Shown: positions 1-10,341, counted from the first letter of the stretch. The stretch is DNA of 64,000 nucleotides from Pleionea litopenaei (GCF_031198435.1 NZ_CP133548.1:1116001-1180000); one strand, 5' to 3'. Translations and numbers: made by a program. The notes: generated by a model not told the origin, from the letters alone.

Positions 1-1
1 G

Positions 2-76
2 GTCTTAGGTTTAGGACTTTCTCTATCTCTCAATGCTCCACAACAAGATACGCAATTTGGCGTATTTAGAATGTAA
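2..76 (+). CDS. liuB: Methylcrotonoyl-CoA carboxylase beta subunit, C-terminal end (partial)
   Basis: Only the last 24 codons and the TAA stop lie in the window; the gene is open at the left edge. The peptide ends in FGVFRM, the usual C-terminus of the carboxyltransferase (beta) subunit of biotin-dependent methylcrotonoyl-CoA carboxylase. It stands directly upstream of liuC and liuD, the usual order liuB-liuC-liuD-liuE. The subunit would carboxylate 3-methylcrotonyl-CoA together with the biotin-bearing LiuD. The call rests on this short tail plus gene order. Confidence 0.75.
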   Translation, partial: VLGLGLSLSLNAPQQDTQFGVFRM

Positions 77-106
77 CATTTTGAGCGAAATAAACTGGAG
101 AACAGA

Positions 107-910
107 ATGAGCGACAATAAAACATTAAAGCTAGAAGTGACCCCAGACGGTGCCGGCATCATAACGATGAACCGCCCCGACGTTCATAATGCTTTTGATG
201 ATCAACTGATAAAAGATCTGACGCGTGCACTGCAAAAATTACAAAACCATGCCGCAACGCGGGTCATCGTTTTAAAGGCCGAGGGAAAAAGTTTCTCCGC
301 CGGAGCAGATTTAAACTGGATGAGAAGAATGGCCGATTACTCATGGTCAGAAAACTATCAAGACTCTCTTGCCCTTGCGACATTAATGCAAACACTGCAT
401 CAGTTAAAAAAGCCGACCATTGCTCTTGTTCAAGGGGCGGCATTTGGCGGTGGCGTTGGATTGGTTGCTGCGTGCGACATCGTATTGGCAAGCGAAAAAG
501 CAAAATTTTGTTTGTCGGAAGTTAAGCTGGGATTAATCCCTGCCGTTATTAGTCCGTATGTCATTAAAGCCATTGGCAGTCGACAGGCCAATCGCTACTT
601 TATTTCTGCCGAAGTCTTTACTGCAACGACCGCTCAAAACATTGGATTGGTGCACGAAGTATTTGAAGCTGAAAGTTTCGAATCTTCAAGCCAAGCGTTT
701 CTTGCTGACTTACTAAAAAATGGTCCGGAAGCAATACAAGCGGCTAAAAATTTAATTAGCTTTGTCGATGAGCATCCATTAAACGAAGAATTAATTCGAG
801 AAACTGCACAGAAAATCTCTGATATTCGAGCTTCTGCAGAGGGTAAAGAAGGCGTCAGTGCCTTTTTAGAAAAACGAAGCCCAAACTGGCAAGCTAAGAA
901 GGACGCATAA
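107..910 (+). CDS. liuC: Methylglutaconyl-CoA hydratase (enoyl-CoA hydratase family)
   Basis: A 267-residue crotonase-family enzyme expected to hydrate 3-methylglutaconyl-CoA to HMG-CoA, the penultimate step of leucine and isovalerate breakdown. Visible family features are the first oxyanion-hole strand SAGADL (residues 64-69), the glycine-rich helix start GAAFGGGVG (110-118) and the SEVKLGLIPAVISPYV stretch (137-152), which is typical of the LiuC/AtuE branch rather than FadB. The ATG is preceded by CTGGAG. The gene ends two bases before liuD and follows liuB by 30 bp, so it is surely co-transcribed. A generic enoyl-CoA hydratase is the only alternative, made unlikely by the neighbours. Confidence 0.93.
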   Translation: MSDNKTLKLEVTPDGAGIITMNRPDVHNAFDDQLIKDLTRALQKLQNHAATRVIVLKAEGKSFSAGADLNWMRRMADYSWSENYQDSLALATLMQTLHQLKKPTIALVQGAAFGGGVGLVAACDIVLASEKAKFCLSEVKLGLIPAVISPYVIKAIGSRQANRYFISAEVFTATTAQNIGLVHEVFEAESFESSSQAFLADLLKNGPEAIQAAKNLISFVDEHPLNEELIRETAQKISDIRASAEGKEGVSAFLEKRSPNWQAKKDA

Positions 911-912
911 TA

Positions 913-2913
913 ATGTTTGAGAAAATTCTTATAGCAAATCGCGGCGAAATTGCTTGTCGTATTATTAAAACCGCTCGCAAGCTGGGCGTAAAAACCGTTG
1001 CGGTTTATTCCGATGCCGATGCTAATGCACAGCATGTAAAGCTGGCCGACGAAGCTTACCGAGTTGGAACTGCAGCAGCGAAAGACAGTTATTTAAAAGC
1101 CGATTCCATTATTAACGTGGCTAAGAAAAGTGGCGCTCAAGCCATTCACCCTGGCTACGGCTTCTTGTCTGAAAATACGCATTTTGCCAACGCCTGCGCC
1201 GACCACGAAATAGCGTTTATTGGCCCCCCTGCTTCTGCGATTGATGCAATGGGCTCAAAGAGTGCGGCCAAGGAAATCATGCAAAAAGCGAAGGTTCCTC
1301 TTGTTCCTGGGTACCACGGCGATAATCAAGACCCTGACTATTTAAGCACGCAAGCCTTTGCTATTGGTTACCCTGTGTTAATCAAAGCAACCGCTGGCGG
1401 TGGTGGCAAAGGCATGCGTATTGTCGAGAAAAAAGAAGATTTTATTTCTGCCCTAGACTCTTGCAAACGTGAAGCCTTATCGTCATTCGGAAACGATGAA
1501 GTCTTGATTGAGAAATATTTAACGAAACCCCGCCATGTTGAAATACAAGTTTTTGCCGATAGCCATGGCAATGCCGTACACCTTTTCGAACGCGACTGCT
1601 CAGTACAACGACGTCACCAAAAAGTCATTGAAGAAGCACCAGCTCCGGGAATGACTGAAGAACTGCGAGAAAAAATGGGTGAAGTGGCAATTCAGGCTGC
1701 AAAAGCGATTGGGTATCAAGGCGCTGGTACTGTTGAGTTTCTTCTCGATGAAGATGGTTCTTTCTTTTTTATGGAAATGAATACTCGTCTTCAAGTAGAG
1801 CACCCGGTGACTGAAATGATTACAGGACAAGATCTGGTGGAGTGGCAGCTTCGTGTTGCCTACGGCGAAACCCTACCTGCCAACCAAAAAGACTTGTCTA
1901 TTCATGGCCATGCATTCGAAGCGCGAATTTACGCAGAAGATCCTGATAATGATTTTCTTCCCGCAACAGGAGCCTTGCATCACTTAAGAACGCCAGAAGA
2001 AAATGCTCATGTTCGAATCGATACCGGTATTATCGAATGCGATGAAGTGTCGGTTCACTACGACCCTATGATTGCAAAATTAATCGTTTGGGACACGGAT
2101 CGGTATAAAGCATTAGCTCGACTTAGAGGTGCATTAAAGGGTTATCAAGTTGTCGGTCTGAAAACCAATTTAAACTTCTTATATCAGCTTGCATCAAATG
2201 AAGGGTTTATTGAAGCTGACTTAGATACCCACTTTATTCAGCGGTATGAGAACAGTTTATTTACCGCTAAACCTGAGGTTGATGAGCGCGTATTAAGTGT
2301 TGCTGCACTTTATACCATGCTGAAACAGCGTAATCTCGGTGAAGGTCATGCGGCGGATCAAAGCGATCCCTACTCACCATGGGATACCACACTTGGTTGG
2401 CGCTTAAATGAAGATAACCATCATCATGTCACCTTTGTCGATCCAGTGAGTGGGAATGAATACCCTGTCATCGTGCACTTTAGAAACGATCACTTCTTAG
2501 TCGAAGTTAACGATAAAGAAATGCGCGTTGAAGGTGAAATTAATGACCATGACTTGCGCGTTAATTTGTCCGGAGAAGGTTTCAATGCGAGTATCGTAGA
2601 GCAAGATCATTCGCTGCATATTTTCGTCAATCATTGCGACTTTATGTTAACGGTAAAACAAGAAGGACTTGCTGACATTGATGCATCAAGTAATGCCAAC
2701 TTGTCCGCCCCAATGCCGGGAACCATTGTTTCCGTTATGGTTGAAGCAGGTCAAACCGTTTCAGCCGATCAACCTCTATTGGTAATGGAAGCAATGAAAA
2801 TGGAGCACACCATTAAGGCGCCAACCGATGGTGTGGTGACAGAAGTGCTTTATCAAGCCGGAGATCTTGTCGAAGATGGTGCCGAGCTTGTCCAGTTTGA
2901 AGCCAGCGAGTAA
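913..2913 (+). CDS. liuD: Methylcrotonoyl-CoA carboxylase alpha (biotin) subunit
   Basis: A 666-residue biotin-dependent carboxylase subunit. The N-terminal biotin carboxylase domain starts FEKILIANRGEIACRI and carries the ATP-grasp glycine loop GGGGKGMR (about 163-170). The C-terminal biotinyl domain has the AMKMEH motif with the acceptor lysine at residue 629. With LiuB it would carboxylate 3-methylcrotonyl-CoA in the cytosol. Length fits LiuD/MCC-alpha (about 650-720); a propionyl-CoA carboxylase alpha subunit is similar, but the surrounding liu genes decide the call. It starts two bases after liuC stops, so translation is probably coupled. Confidence 0.95.
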   Translation: MFEKILIANRGEIACRIIKTARKLGVKTVAVYSDADANAQHVKLADEAYRVGTAAAKDSYLKADSIINVAKKSGAQAIHPGYGFLSENTHFANACADHEIAFIGPPASAIDAMGSKSAAKEIMQKAKVPLVPGYHGDNQDPDYLSTQAFAIGYPVLIKATAGGGGKGMRIVEKKEDFISALDSCKREALSSFGNDEVLIEKYLTKPRHVEIQVFADSHGNAVHLFERDCSVQRRHQKVIEEAPAPGMTEELREKMGEVAIQAAKAIGYQGAGTVEFLLDEDGSFFFMEMNTRLQVEHPVTEMITGQDLVEWQLRVAYGETLPANQKDLSIHGHAFEARIYAEDPDNDFLPATGALHHLRTPEENAHVRIDTGIIECDEVSVHYDPMIAKLIVWDTDRYKALARLRGALKGYQVVGLKTNLNFLYQLASNEGFIEADLDTHFIQRYENSLFTAKPEVDERVLSVAALYTMLKQRNLGEGHAADQSDPYSPWDTTLGWRLNEDNHHHVTFVDPVSGNEYPVIVHFRNDHFLVEVNDKEMRVEGEINDHDLRVNLSGEGFNASIVEQDHSLHIFVNHCDFMLTVKQEGLADIDASSNANLSAPMPGTIVSVMVEAGQTVSADQPLLVMEAMKMEHTIKAPTDGVVTEVLYQAGDLVEDGAELVQFEASE

Positions 2914-2919
2914 TTCAAA

Positions 2920-3816
2920 GTGACTTATCCCAAACACGTAAAAATTGTCGAAGTTGGTCCGCGCGATGGATTGCAAAATGAAAAGCAAACCGTCTCAACC
3001 GACGATAAGGTCACCTTAATCAATAAGCTCAGCAACACGGGCCTTCAAGTTGTCGAAGCAACCAGCTTTGTGTCACCTAAATGGGTTCCGCAAATGGCTG
3101 ACAATCGTGACGTCATGGCTAAAATCGAGGCTAAAGCAGGTGTTAGCTACCCGGTATTGACCCCAAACATGAAAGGTTTCGAAGCTGCGCTTGCAGCCGG
3201 TGCAAAAGAAGTTGCCATTTTTGGTGCTGCCTCCGAGAGCTTTTCTCAGAAAAATATAAATTGCAGCATCAGCGAGAGCTTACAGCGCTTCGAACCTATC
3301 ATGCTCGCCGCTAAAGAACATCAAGTGCGAGTACGCGGTTACGTATCCTGTGTGCTTGGCTGTCCCTATGAAGGAGACATCGCAACGTCGAAGGTCGCTG
3401 ACGTCGCCAAGACGCTTTACGACATGGGGTGTTACGAGATTTCTCTCGGCGACACCATTGGTGTTGGTACCCCGCTCAAAGCGCAACAGATGGTCGAAGC
3501 TGTAACAAAGTCTATTCCAGTAGAGCACTGCGCCGTACATTTTCACGACACCTATGGACAAGCATTAAGCAATATCTTTGCCTGCTTACAATTGGGTATA
3601 AGTACGGTCGATAGTTCTATTGCAGGATTAGGAGGATGTCCCTATGCTAAGGGCGCATCAGGTAATGTGGCGACGGAAGATGTCGTCTACATGCTACAAG
3701 GTATGGGCATTGAAACAGGCATCGACCTCGATAAGCTATTGGTAGCAGGACATTTCATATCCAGCGTACTGGGTCGTAAACCTGTTTCAAAAGTCGCCAA
3801 CGCAATGGCTAACTAA
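2920..3816 (+). CDS. liuE: Hydroxymethylglutaryl-CoA lyase
   Basis: A 298-residue TIM-barrel enzyme of the HMGL-like family that cleaves HMG-CoA into acetyl-CoA and acetoacetate, the last step of leucine degradation. The substrate/metal motif [11 protein letters not shown] is at residues 12-22, and the signature [14 protein letters not shown] carries the active-site cysteine at residue 240. The start codon is GTG, six bases after the liuD stop, with no strong Shine-Dalgarno; translational coupling to liuD is likely. Acetoacetate produced here is the substrate of the two CoA-transferase genes that follow. Confidence 0.95.
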   Translation: MTYPKHVKIVEVGPRDGLQNEKQTVSTDDKVTLINKLSNTGLQVVEATSFVSPKWVPQMADNRDVMAKIEAKAGVSYPVLTPNMKGFEAALAAGAKEVAIFGAASESFSQKNINCSISESLQRFEPIMLAAKEHQVRVRGYVSCVLGCPYEGDIATSKVADVAKTLYDMGCYEISLGDTIGVGTPLKAQQMVEAVTKSIPVEHCAVHFHDTYGQALSNIFACLQLGISTVDSSIAGLGGCPYAKGASGNVATEDVVYMLQGMGIETGIDLDKLLVAGHFISSVLGRKPVSKVANAMAN

Positions 3817-3852
3817 CTACATTAATAAAACACAAACGAACAAGGAGCTCTT

Positions 3853-4554
3853 ATGGCCGGTTTTGACAAAGTCGTTAAAACCTATGAAGAAGCAATGGCA
3901 GGTCTTGAAGATGGCATGACCGTAATCGCCGGTGGCTTTGGATTATGTGGAATACCAGAAGGTCTAATCGCACAAATTAAGTCCATGGGGACCAAAGACC
4001 TAACATTTGTATCAAATAACTGTGGGGTTGATGACTTTGGTTTAGGTATTCTGCTCCAAGGTAAACAAATTAAGAAAATGATCTCGTCATACGTTGGTGA
4101 AAACGCGGAGTTCGAACGTCAGTTTTTAGCAGGCGAGCTCGAAGTTGAACTAACACCACAGGGAACTTTGGCAGAAAAAATGCGTGCAGGCGGAGCCGGT
4201 ATTCCAGCGTTTTTTACTGCTACAGGTTTCGGAACTCCCGTCGCTGAAGGTAAAGAAGCACGTCAATTTAATGGTCGAGATTACATATTAGAAGAGTCCA
4301 TTACTGGCGACTTTGCCATAGTTCGAGCTTGGAAAGCTGACCGTTATGGCAACTGCATTTATCGTGATACTGCAATGAACTTTAATCCCATGGCGGCAAC
4401 CGCAGGAAAGATCACGGTCGTAGAAGCTGAAGAAATTGTCGAGCCAGGCGTTCTTAAGCCTACAGAAATTCATACGCCGGGCATTTACGTTAATCGAGTT
4501 ATTCAAGGCTCGTTTGAAAAACGCATTGAACGCTTAACCTTACGCAACCAATAA
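3853..4554 (+). CDS. scoA: 3-oxoacid CoA-transferase subunit A
   Basis: The 233-residue alpha subunit of a family I CoA-transferase, with the N-terminal [13 protein letters not shown] region (CoA-binding signature) at about residues 27-39. It pairs with the next gene to move CoA from succinyl-CoA to acetoacetate, giving acetoacetyl-CoA. Position right after HMG-CoA lyase supports acetoacetate as acceptor. A good ribosome site (AAGGAGCTC) precedes the ATG. Sequence alone does not separate the succinyl-CoA (ScoA/LpsI) from the acetyl-CoA (AtoD) type, so the symbol is by context. Confidence 0.9.
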   Translation: MAGFDKVVKTYEEAMAGLEDGMTVIAGGFGLCGIPEGLIAQIKSMGTKDLTFVSNNCGVDDFGLGILLQGKQIKKMISSYVGENAEFERQFLAGELEVELTPQGTLAEKMRAGGAGIPAFFTATGFGTPVAEGKEARQFNGRDYILEESITGDFAIVRAWKADRYGNCIYRDTAMNFNPMAATAGKITVVEAEEIVEPGVLKPTEIHTPGIYVNRVIQGSFEKRIERLTLRNQ

Positions 4555-4565
4555 GGAGAACGAAC

Positions 4566-5225
4566 ATGGCATTAACTCGTGATCAAATCGCCATGCGCGT
4601 CGCGCGTGAGCTTGAAGATGGATACTACGTTAACCTAGGCATTGGCATTCCTACCCTGGTCGCCAATTATGTTCCTGACGGCATCGAAGTTATGTTGCAG
4701 TCAGAAAACGGCCTACTCGGCATGGGTCCCTACCCGACTGAAGATCAAGTTGATCCAGATATGATCAATGCAGGAAAAGAAACGGTCACCGCTGCGACGG
4801 GCGCGGCAATTTTTAGCTCAGCTGAAAGTTTCGCGATGATTCGTGGTGGTCATGTCGACCTGACCGTTCTCGGAGCATTTGAGGTCGATGTACAAGGCAA
4901 TATTGCATCCTACATGATCCCTGGAAAACTGGTGAAAGGCATGGGCGGCGCAATGGATTTAGTAGCCGGAGCGCAAAATATCGTCGTAACCATGACACAC
5001 GCCGATAAACACGGTAACTCAAAGTTACTAGAGAATTGCACCCTACCTTTAACTGGTGTTAACTGCATCAACAAAATCGTCACAGATTTAGCCGTTGTTG
5101 AAATCAAAGATGGCGCCTTTCATTTAATCGAAAGAGCACCCGGCGTATCGGTAGAAGAAATTCAGCAAAAAACCGCTGGCAAGTTAGTCATTGAAGGCGA
5201 TGTGCCAGAAATGAAGTTTGATTGA
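4566..5225 (+). CDS. scoB: 3-oxoacid CoA-transferase subunit B
   Basis: The 219-residue beta subunit of the same enzyme. It carries the family I signature [10 protein letters not shown] (residues 39-48), in which the glutamate of SENG forms the covalent glutamyl-CoA intermediate. It starts 11 bases after subunit A with AAGGAG in front, so the two are translated at matched rates. It is the last gene of the liu-sco operon; a strong hairpin terminator follows about 50 bases downstream. Confidence 0.92.
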   Translation: MALTRDQIAMRVARELEDGYYVNLGIGIPTLVANYVPDGIEVMLQSENGLLGMGPYPTEDQVDPDMINAGKETVTAATGAAIFSSAESFAMIRGGHVDLTVLGAFEVDVQGNIASYMIPGKLVKGMGGAMDLVAGAQNIVVTMTHADKHGNSKLLENCTLPLTGVNCINKIVTDLAVVEIKDGAFHLIERAPGVSVEEIQQKTAGKLVIEGDVPEMKFD

Positions 5226-5274
5226 TATTTTGAAACACTTCTCATCTTCTTCGGGTAAAAATACCCAAGAATCT

Positions 5275-5303
5275 AAAAGGGCAATCTGCTAGATTGCCCT
5301 TTT
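5275..5303. terminator. Hairpin terminator after the liu-sco operon
   Basis: Arms 5275-5287 and 5291-5303 are perfectly complementary (13 bp) with a 3-base loop, A-rich on the left and T-rich on the right, so the stem contains both A and U tracts. It sits about 50 bases past scoB and about 100 before the S46 peptidase gene. Confidence 0.9.
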
Positions 5304-5406
5304 ACTTTTGTAGGTTTACACCTCACAAGAATAAACGATGAATTAAGTGATAATTGAATCTCGTTATCATTTACAATCAACATCAAAAATACAATAAGAG
5401 CGAACC

Positions 5407-7569
5407 ATGAAAAAATTACTACTCACAGCGACAGCATTAACTATGCTTGGCGCGGTTGCTAACGAGGGGATGTGGCAACCTCACCAACTTCCAGCAATCG
5501 CAAAAGATTTAAAAAAGGCTGGCTTGAAACTTAATCCGAAAGACTTAACCAATTTAACTGAATTCCCTATGGGCGCCATTGTCAGTCTTGGCGGTTGTAC
5601 GGCTTCATTTGTGTCAGATAAAGGGCTTGTAGTGACCAACCATCACTGTGCTTATGGCTCCATTCAATACAACTCGACCGAAGACAAAAACTTACTGGAC
5701 GATGGCTTTTTAGCGAAAGAGTTCAATCAAGAGCTTCCAGCGGCTCCTGGCTCTCGAATCTATGTTACAGAAGACATTCGTAACGTTACCGCTCAAATCA
5801 CGGCCGATCTATCCGACAAAATGAGTGGTGAAGATCGCTATGCACAAATTGACCAGCAGTCGAAGAAATTAGTGGCCGAATGCGAAAGTGATAAAGCTTA
5901 TCGCTGCTCGGTGGTTAACTTTCACGGTGGCTTGGAATACTACTTGTTCAAACAAATGACCATTCGCGATGTGCGCTTGGTTCATGCTCCTGCGAAAAGC
6001 ATTGGCAAATATGGCGGCGACATTGATAACTGGATGTGGCCTCGTCACACCGGAGACTATGCTTTTTACCGTGCTTATGTTGGACCCGACGGTAAACCGG
6101 CAGACTTTAGTGAAGATAACGTGCCGTTCGAACCTAAACATCACTTGAAGGTGAACGCCAAAGGCGTCGCTGATGGCGATTACATTATGGTACTTGGATA
6201 CCCTGGAAGTACTAATCGTTACCGTACTTCAGGCGAAGTTGATTTTACCTTTAATCAAAGTTACCCGCTCAGCAAAGAGTTAATGGGCTCATTGATTGAT
6301 ACCATTTATGCTAATTCAGCAGAAGGCAGTGATGCTCGTATTAAATATGAAAGCACTTTAGCTGGCCTGGCCAACTACGAAAAAAATCGTGGCAGCATGA
6401 TGGAAAGCTATCACAAGGGAACCACACAAGAGCGTAAAGATGCTCTCGATAAAGCGTTACGTCATTGGGTAAGCAAAGATAAAACGCGCCAACAAAAATA
6501 CGGCACAGCGATTGAACAACTCGACGCTTTAATCCAGCAATCTCAACAAACTTCTAAGCGAGACACTTTACTCGGATATACCAACTACGTTGGACAAATG
6601 ATGTCTTCAGCAGCAAGACTCCATCGACTAGCGGTTGAGAAGCAGAAAGACGATATGGATCGTGAGCGTGGCTATCAAGAGCGCGATATGAAAGGCTTCG
6701 AAGAAAGCATGAAACGGATTGATCGACGCTTTGATGCAAAAGTAGAAACAGCCATGGTTTTCAACATGCTCAATCGTTACGCTCAACTACCAAAAGCGCA
6801 ACGGGTTCCTGCCATTGATGCATTTTTTGGTATTCAAGACGGTTACAAACCGGAGCAACTACAGGCCAAATTATCGAACATGTACAGCACGACTAAGTTG
6901 ACTGAAAGTGATGTTCGACTTGAATGGATGAACAAGTCTGTAGAAGACTTTGAAGCAAGCGACGATCCTTTTATTCAATATGCTGTGCAAACATACGAAG
7001 CACGCCAAGCATTAGAAAAAGCGGGTAAAAAGGAATCGGGAGACTTTGCTGCAGTCCGCCCTAAATATATGGAAGCGATCATTGCGTACAATAAGTCGCA
7101 AAATCAACCCATCTATGCCGATGCGAATAGCACTTTACGCGTAACCTTTGGTAACGTTAAAGGCTACAGCCCGAAAGATGGTTTGTACGCGGTGCCCTTC
7201 ACTACCCTAGAGGGCATTACACAAAAAGACACCGGTGTCTGGCCATTCAATTCACCTAAGTCACAGCTTGATCTGATTGCCCAGAAAAAATACGGCAAGT
7301 ATTTTGATAAAACCGTTGGTTCGGTTCCGGTAAACTTTTTAGGAACTCTCGATATTACTGGCGGTAACTCTGGCTCTCCCACCTTAAATGCAAAAGCCGA
7401 GCTTGTAGGCTTAGTATTTGATGGTGTTTACGAGAGTATCATTGGCGACTGGGACTATGATCCAAGTTTGAACCGCTCAATTCATGTTGACGCTCGTTAC
7501 ATGCTTTGGGTGATGCAATATGTCGATGGTGCAGATAACTTGATTAAAGAAATGGATGTTATTGAGTAA
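5407..7569 (+). CDS. Secreted S46 family dipeptidyl-peptidase (DPP7-like)
   Basis: A 720-residue precursor with a short signal peptide (MKKLLLTATALTMLGAVA), then the S46 chymotrypsin-fold double barrel. The catalytic triad is visible as the TNHHC pair (His79/80), HTGD (Asp217) and GGNSGS (Ser657). These positions nearly match the numbering of characterised S46 enzymes. The specificity residue two after FD of the VFDG segment is Gly673, which in this family goes with DPP7-type hydrophobic P1 preference; DPP11 has Arg there. It would release dipeptides from oligopeptides in the periplasm. It stands alone between two terminators. The specificity claim is inferred from one residue. Confidence 0.93.
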   Translation: MKKLLLTATALTMLGAVANEGMWQPHQLPAIAKDLKKAGLKLNPKDLTNLTEFPMGAIVSLGGCTASFVSDKGLVVTNHHCAYGSIQYNSTEDKNLLDDGFLAKEFNQELPAAPGSRIYVTEDIRNVTAQITADLSDKMSGEDRYAQIDQQSKKLVAECESDKAYRCSVVNFHGGLEYYLFKQMTIRDVRLVHAPAKSIGKYGGDIDNWMWPRHTGDYAFYRAYVGPDGKPADFSEDNVPFEPKHHLKVNAKGVADGDYIMVLGYPGSTNRYRTSGEVDFTFNQSYPLSKELMGSLIDTIYANSAEGSDARIKYESTLAGLANYEKNRGSMMESYHKGTTQERKDALDKALRHWVSKDKTRQQKYGTAIEQLDALIQQSQQTSKRDTLLGYTNYVGQMMSSAARLHRLAVEKQKDDMDRERGYQERDMKGFEESMKRIDRRFDAKVETAMVFNMLNRYAQLPKAQRVPAIDAFFGIQDGYKPEQLQAKLSNMYSTTKLTESDVRLEWMNKSVEDFEASDDPFIQYAVQTYEARQALEKAGKKESGDFAAVRPKYMEAIIAYNKSQNQPIYADANSTLRVTFGNVKGYSPKDGLYAVPFTTLEGITQKDTGVWPFNSPKSQLDLIAQKKYGKYFDKTVGSVPVNFLGTLDITGGNSGSPTLNAKAELVGLVFDGVYESIIGDWDYDPSLNRSIHVDARYMLWVMQYVDGADNLIKEMDVIE

Positions 7570-7594
7570 TCAGTCTGTACTCATTACAACTGTA

Positions 7595-7620
7595 AAAAAG
7601 GGACCTCAGGGTCCCTTTTT
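7595..7620. terminator. Bidirectional terminator between convergent peptidase genes
   Basis: Arms 7595-7605 and 7610-7620 pair perfectly (11 bp) around a 4-base loop, with an A run on one side and a T run on the other. It serves the S46 gene on the plus strand and the M14 gene on the minus strand. Confidence 0.9.
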
Positions 7621-7662
7621 CGTTTTACTGCTTTTATTGCTCTATTATTCGGTGAGTACGTG

Positions 7663-10341
7663 CTATTGCCATTCGGCTCGAATGACTAATCCACTAAAGC
7701 TCGAGTAAGCTCGAACGCTAATGTACCAAACATCCGCTTGAGGAGCGCTAAAAGTACAGCTTTCTTCATTGCCCCAGCGATAGGGTCGGCAATCATAACT
7801 TGATGTTGTTGGCTGGCTACCTCGACGAACATAAAGGTCAGCATCACCAGTGCCACTTGATATCGTCGCGGTCAAGTTACTCATACCCGCAGGAATAGTC
7901 ACCGGATAATGTCGCCATTCGCCTGAATTTGCAGCAACGTCCAGTTCAACAAACTCGCCGCCACTTCCCTGCTCTTGATACTGGCCAACTAAAGAGACGC
8001 CCTGAAAAGCTTGATAAGCTCTTAGCATCACATAGTAAGTACCCGATTGTACATTACTAATCGCGCAGGTTTCGCTGTTACCATTTCGATAGGGTCGACA
8101 ATCATATTCCGTTTGTGTTGGCTCGGCATTAAAGCGTACATAAAGATCAGCGTCACCACTGCCACCAGAAATTGAAAAGCTCAGCGAACTCGCATTGGGC
8201 GGAACAACCATCCGATACATAACGGTTTCACCTTGCGATAAAAAGAGTCCATCAACGGGAACATTATTTTGCAGCAAATCGCCTGCTCCAGTACTGACGG
8301 ATATGGCTTGCGTTTCACTATCAGAATTACCTTGATTATCTTGTACGGTCAAGGTTACTTGGAACGTACCCGCTGCCCCATAGGTATGCGTCGTGGATAT
8401 GCCATTGGCGTTGTTTCCATCACCAAATTCCCATTGATAGGAGCTAATAGTTCCACTACTTGATGAGCCATCAAAGTCACAGGCTAATTGATTACAAGAA
8501 AAAGAAAAGTCTGCGTTTAAACTTGGCGTTCCATCGGTAATTTTCAAGAACACTGCGCTTATTGCACCGTTGACATTGTTAGCATCTCTCGATCTGACGA
8601 AAACGATGTGTTCTCCGACGCTCAAAGACGACGTATCTATTGTTGCAGTTAACCCTTCAGTCGAAGAATTGTAGTTTCCATCGCTCGCATTAATCGATTG
8701 TGCAACAGCCCCTGATTGCCACGGTGGAACATCAATAAAATACTCAGCAGAAATGATTGACTGAGTCGACTCATTACCATTTCGGCTACTAAAACGAGTG
8801 TCGGTCGCTTGAGCAGTTAAGGTAACCGAAGTTCCCGCAGGCACGCCGACATCTGATGCGCCATCGCTTAATTGCAAGGATAAAATATCAGGGCCTGACG
8901 GCGTGATATACGGTGTTCTAACCACTTTTGCGGCGTAGACTAACGCTGGCAAGTTGTCTGGATTAATGGTGTTGTTGTAAGTGGAGCAGTTTTGGAAAAA
9001 ACTGGTTCCTAATTCAAAAGTAAAAGCCGCCACACCGAGTTCACTGTAACTAACATTATCGCTGGTTCCGTCGGTGGGATATAACCCTATCGACTGTTGT
9101 GGCATATAACCGTTGAAGAAGGCAAACTTTCGGCCCAAGGTTTGTAGTGCACTGCCGTTGGGTGCTGGTGAGCTCTTATCACCCCAAGGCCAAAGAACCA
9201 GTTCACTGTAACTGTGTAAATCAATGTGAATTCCTGACGTGTCACTCGGCGCAGCATCTGAATCACTAGACCCACGACGGTCTGGCCACAACGATCGTAC
9301 ATAGTTTTCCAATGCTTGAATTTCGGGTTCCGATCCAGCGGATGGGCCGCGGTAAGTCGAACTGCACTGGGAACCACTGGACCCAGAACCATTGGTGATG
9401 TTCCACCGGTCCGTAAAGTTACGATTTAAGTCAGCGCCCCGACTCGAAGAGGTTGCTCCACAATAATTCTGATTGGTATTTTTACGCCAGCTGCTGCCGG
9501 CTTCCGCTCGTTTACGGCCATCAGGATTGGTCTGCAACATTAAATGAACTTCATGATGATCCAAGATCCATCGCGCATCGGCATTGTCTTGATAACCCTC
9601 AACTAACCACTTGGCGAAATCTAAGTTTAATGGTGCAGTGGTGTATTCTCTGGCATGAATCGCACTGTTAATAAACAGCTTGGGCTTATCTCCACTGATC
9701 GCACTGTTGGTCAGCACCAAAACGCGAATGTCATAGCCACCCAAGTTATTGCTCTTTTCCCACGAATCTCCCACGTCAATCCACGATGCCAATTGTGGAT
9801 AATTCGAAGCTAAACTGTTGGCTTCAGTGAAAGTCTCTTCAACGGTTTCATAACATGAATAGCCCGGTATTGCCGTCGCCGACACAGATGCATTTAGCGA
9901 TTGTTGATGGGCATCTTTCAAACGTTCTTGCCACTGCTCAACAAATATCGGAGCAGGTTTCACCGTAATGCCTTTTTTAGTTAATTGTTCCTTCTCGAAC
10001 TCATCAAGCTGTAAAATTAAATAGCCAAGGTTATCTCGAGTTTCCATCAACTGCGCATGAAAGCTGATTGAAATTTGGTTTCGCTGTTCTATCGAGTCAA
10101 AGTAAACACGATAGAAATTCTGTTGTTGCATTTCTTGCGAGAGAATATTCTGAATATCTTGTTGTATGGTCACCGATGAAGGTGCCTGCATAGTTGATTG
10201 CAAAGTTGACTGCATAGTTGATTGCAAAGTTGACTGCAATGCCACTTGATAGTTGCTAGATTGTTGTTCATTTGAAAGTGCTGTTGCGGGAATACTGCCC
10301 ATAGACCCAAGCAACAGAAAAGAACAGATTGTTTTCTTCAT
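7663..10341 (-). CDS. Secreted M14 zinc carboxypeptidase with PKD and two PPC domains
   Basis: An 892-residue exported protein. A signal peptide (about 1-22) is followed by a Gln/Ser/Thr-rich repeat segment (35-52), a propeptide-like region, and the M14 catalytic domain (about 160-475). Zinc ligands are His229 and Glu232 (HAREYT) and His376 (DLHSYS). NPDG, GADLNRNF and the catalytic Glu443 in FTFELG complete the active site. A PKD domain (about 605-685, FGDGN...HTY) follows, then two bacterial pre-peptidase C-terminal (PPC) domains, each with DLYVR and YDCRPYR motifs. The PPC domains are normally removed during secretion maturation. It is transcribed towards the S46 peptidase and ends at a shared terminator. 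Confidence 0.93.
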   Translation of the reverse strand: MKKTICSFLLLGSMGSIPATALSNEQQSSNYQVALQSTLQSTMQSTLQSTMQAPSSVTIQQDIQNILSQEMQQQNFYRVYFDSIEQRNQISISFHAQLMETRDNLGYLILQLDEFEKEQLTKKGITVKPAPIFVEQWQERLKDAHQQSLNASVSATAIPGYSCYETVEETFTEANSLASNYPQLASWIDVGDSWEKSNNLGGYDIRVLVLTNSAISGDKPKLFINSAIHAREYTTAPLNLDFAKWLVEGYQDNADARWILDHHEVHLMLQTNPDGRKRAEAGSSWRKNTNQNYCGATSSSRGADLNRNFTDRWNITNGSGSSGSQCSSTYRGPSAGSEPEIQALENYVRSLWPDRRGSSDSDAAPSDTSGIHIDLHSYSELVLWPWGDKSSPAPNGSALQTLGRKFAFFNGYMPQQSIGLYPTDGTSDNVSYSELGVAAFTFELGTSFFQNCSTYNNTINPDNLPALVYAAKVVRTPYITPSGPDILSLQLSDGASDVGVPAGTSVTLTAQATDTRFSSRNGNESTQSIISAEYFIDVPPWQSGAVAQSINASDGNYNSSTEGLTATIDTSSLSVGEHIVFVRSRDANNVNGAISAVFLKITDGTPSLNADFSFSCNQLACDFDGSSSSGTISSYQWEFGDGNNANGISTTHTYGAAGTFQVTLTVQDNQGNSDSETQAISVSTGAGDLLQNNVPVDGLFLSQGETVMYRMVVPPNASSLSFSISGGSGDADLYVRFNAEPTQTEYDCRPYRNGNSETCAISNVQSGTYYVMLRAYQAFQGVSLVGQYQEQGSGGEFVELDVAANSGEWRHYPVTIPAGMSNLTATISSGTGDADLYVRRGSQPTTSSYDCRPYRWGNEESCTFSAPQADVWYISVRAYSSFSGLVIRAEWQ
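10187..10234 (-). repeat. 24-bp tandem repeat inside the M14 peptidase gene
   Basis: Two exact 24-bp copies (10187-10210 and 10211-10234) with further partial copies on the edges. Being a multiple of three, they encode an in-frame LQSTMQST-type repeat just after the signal peptide, so copy-number change would alter linker length without breaking the frame. Confidence 0.85.
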
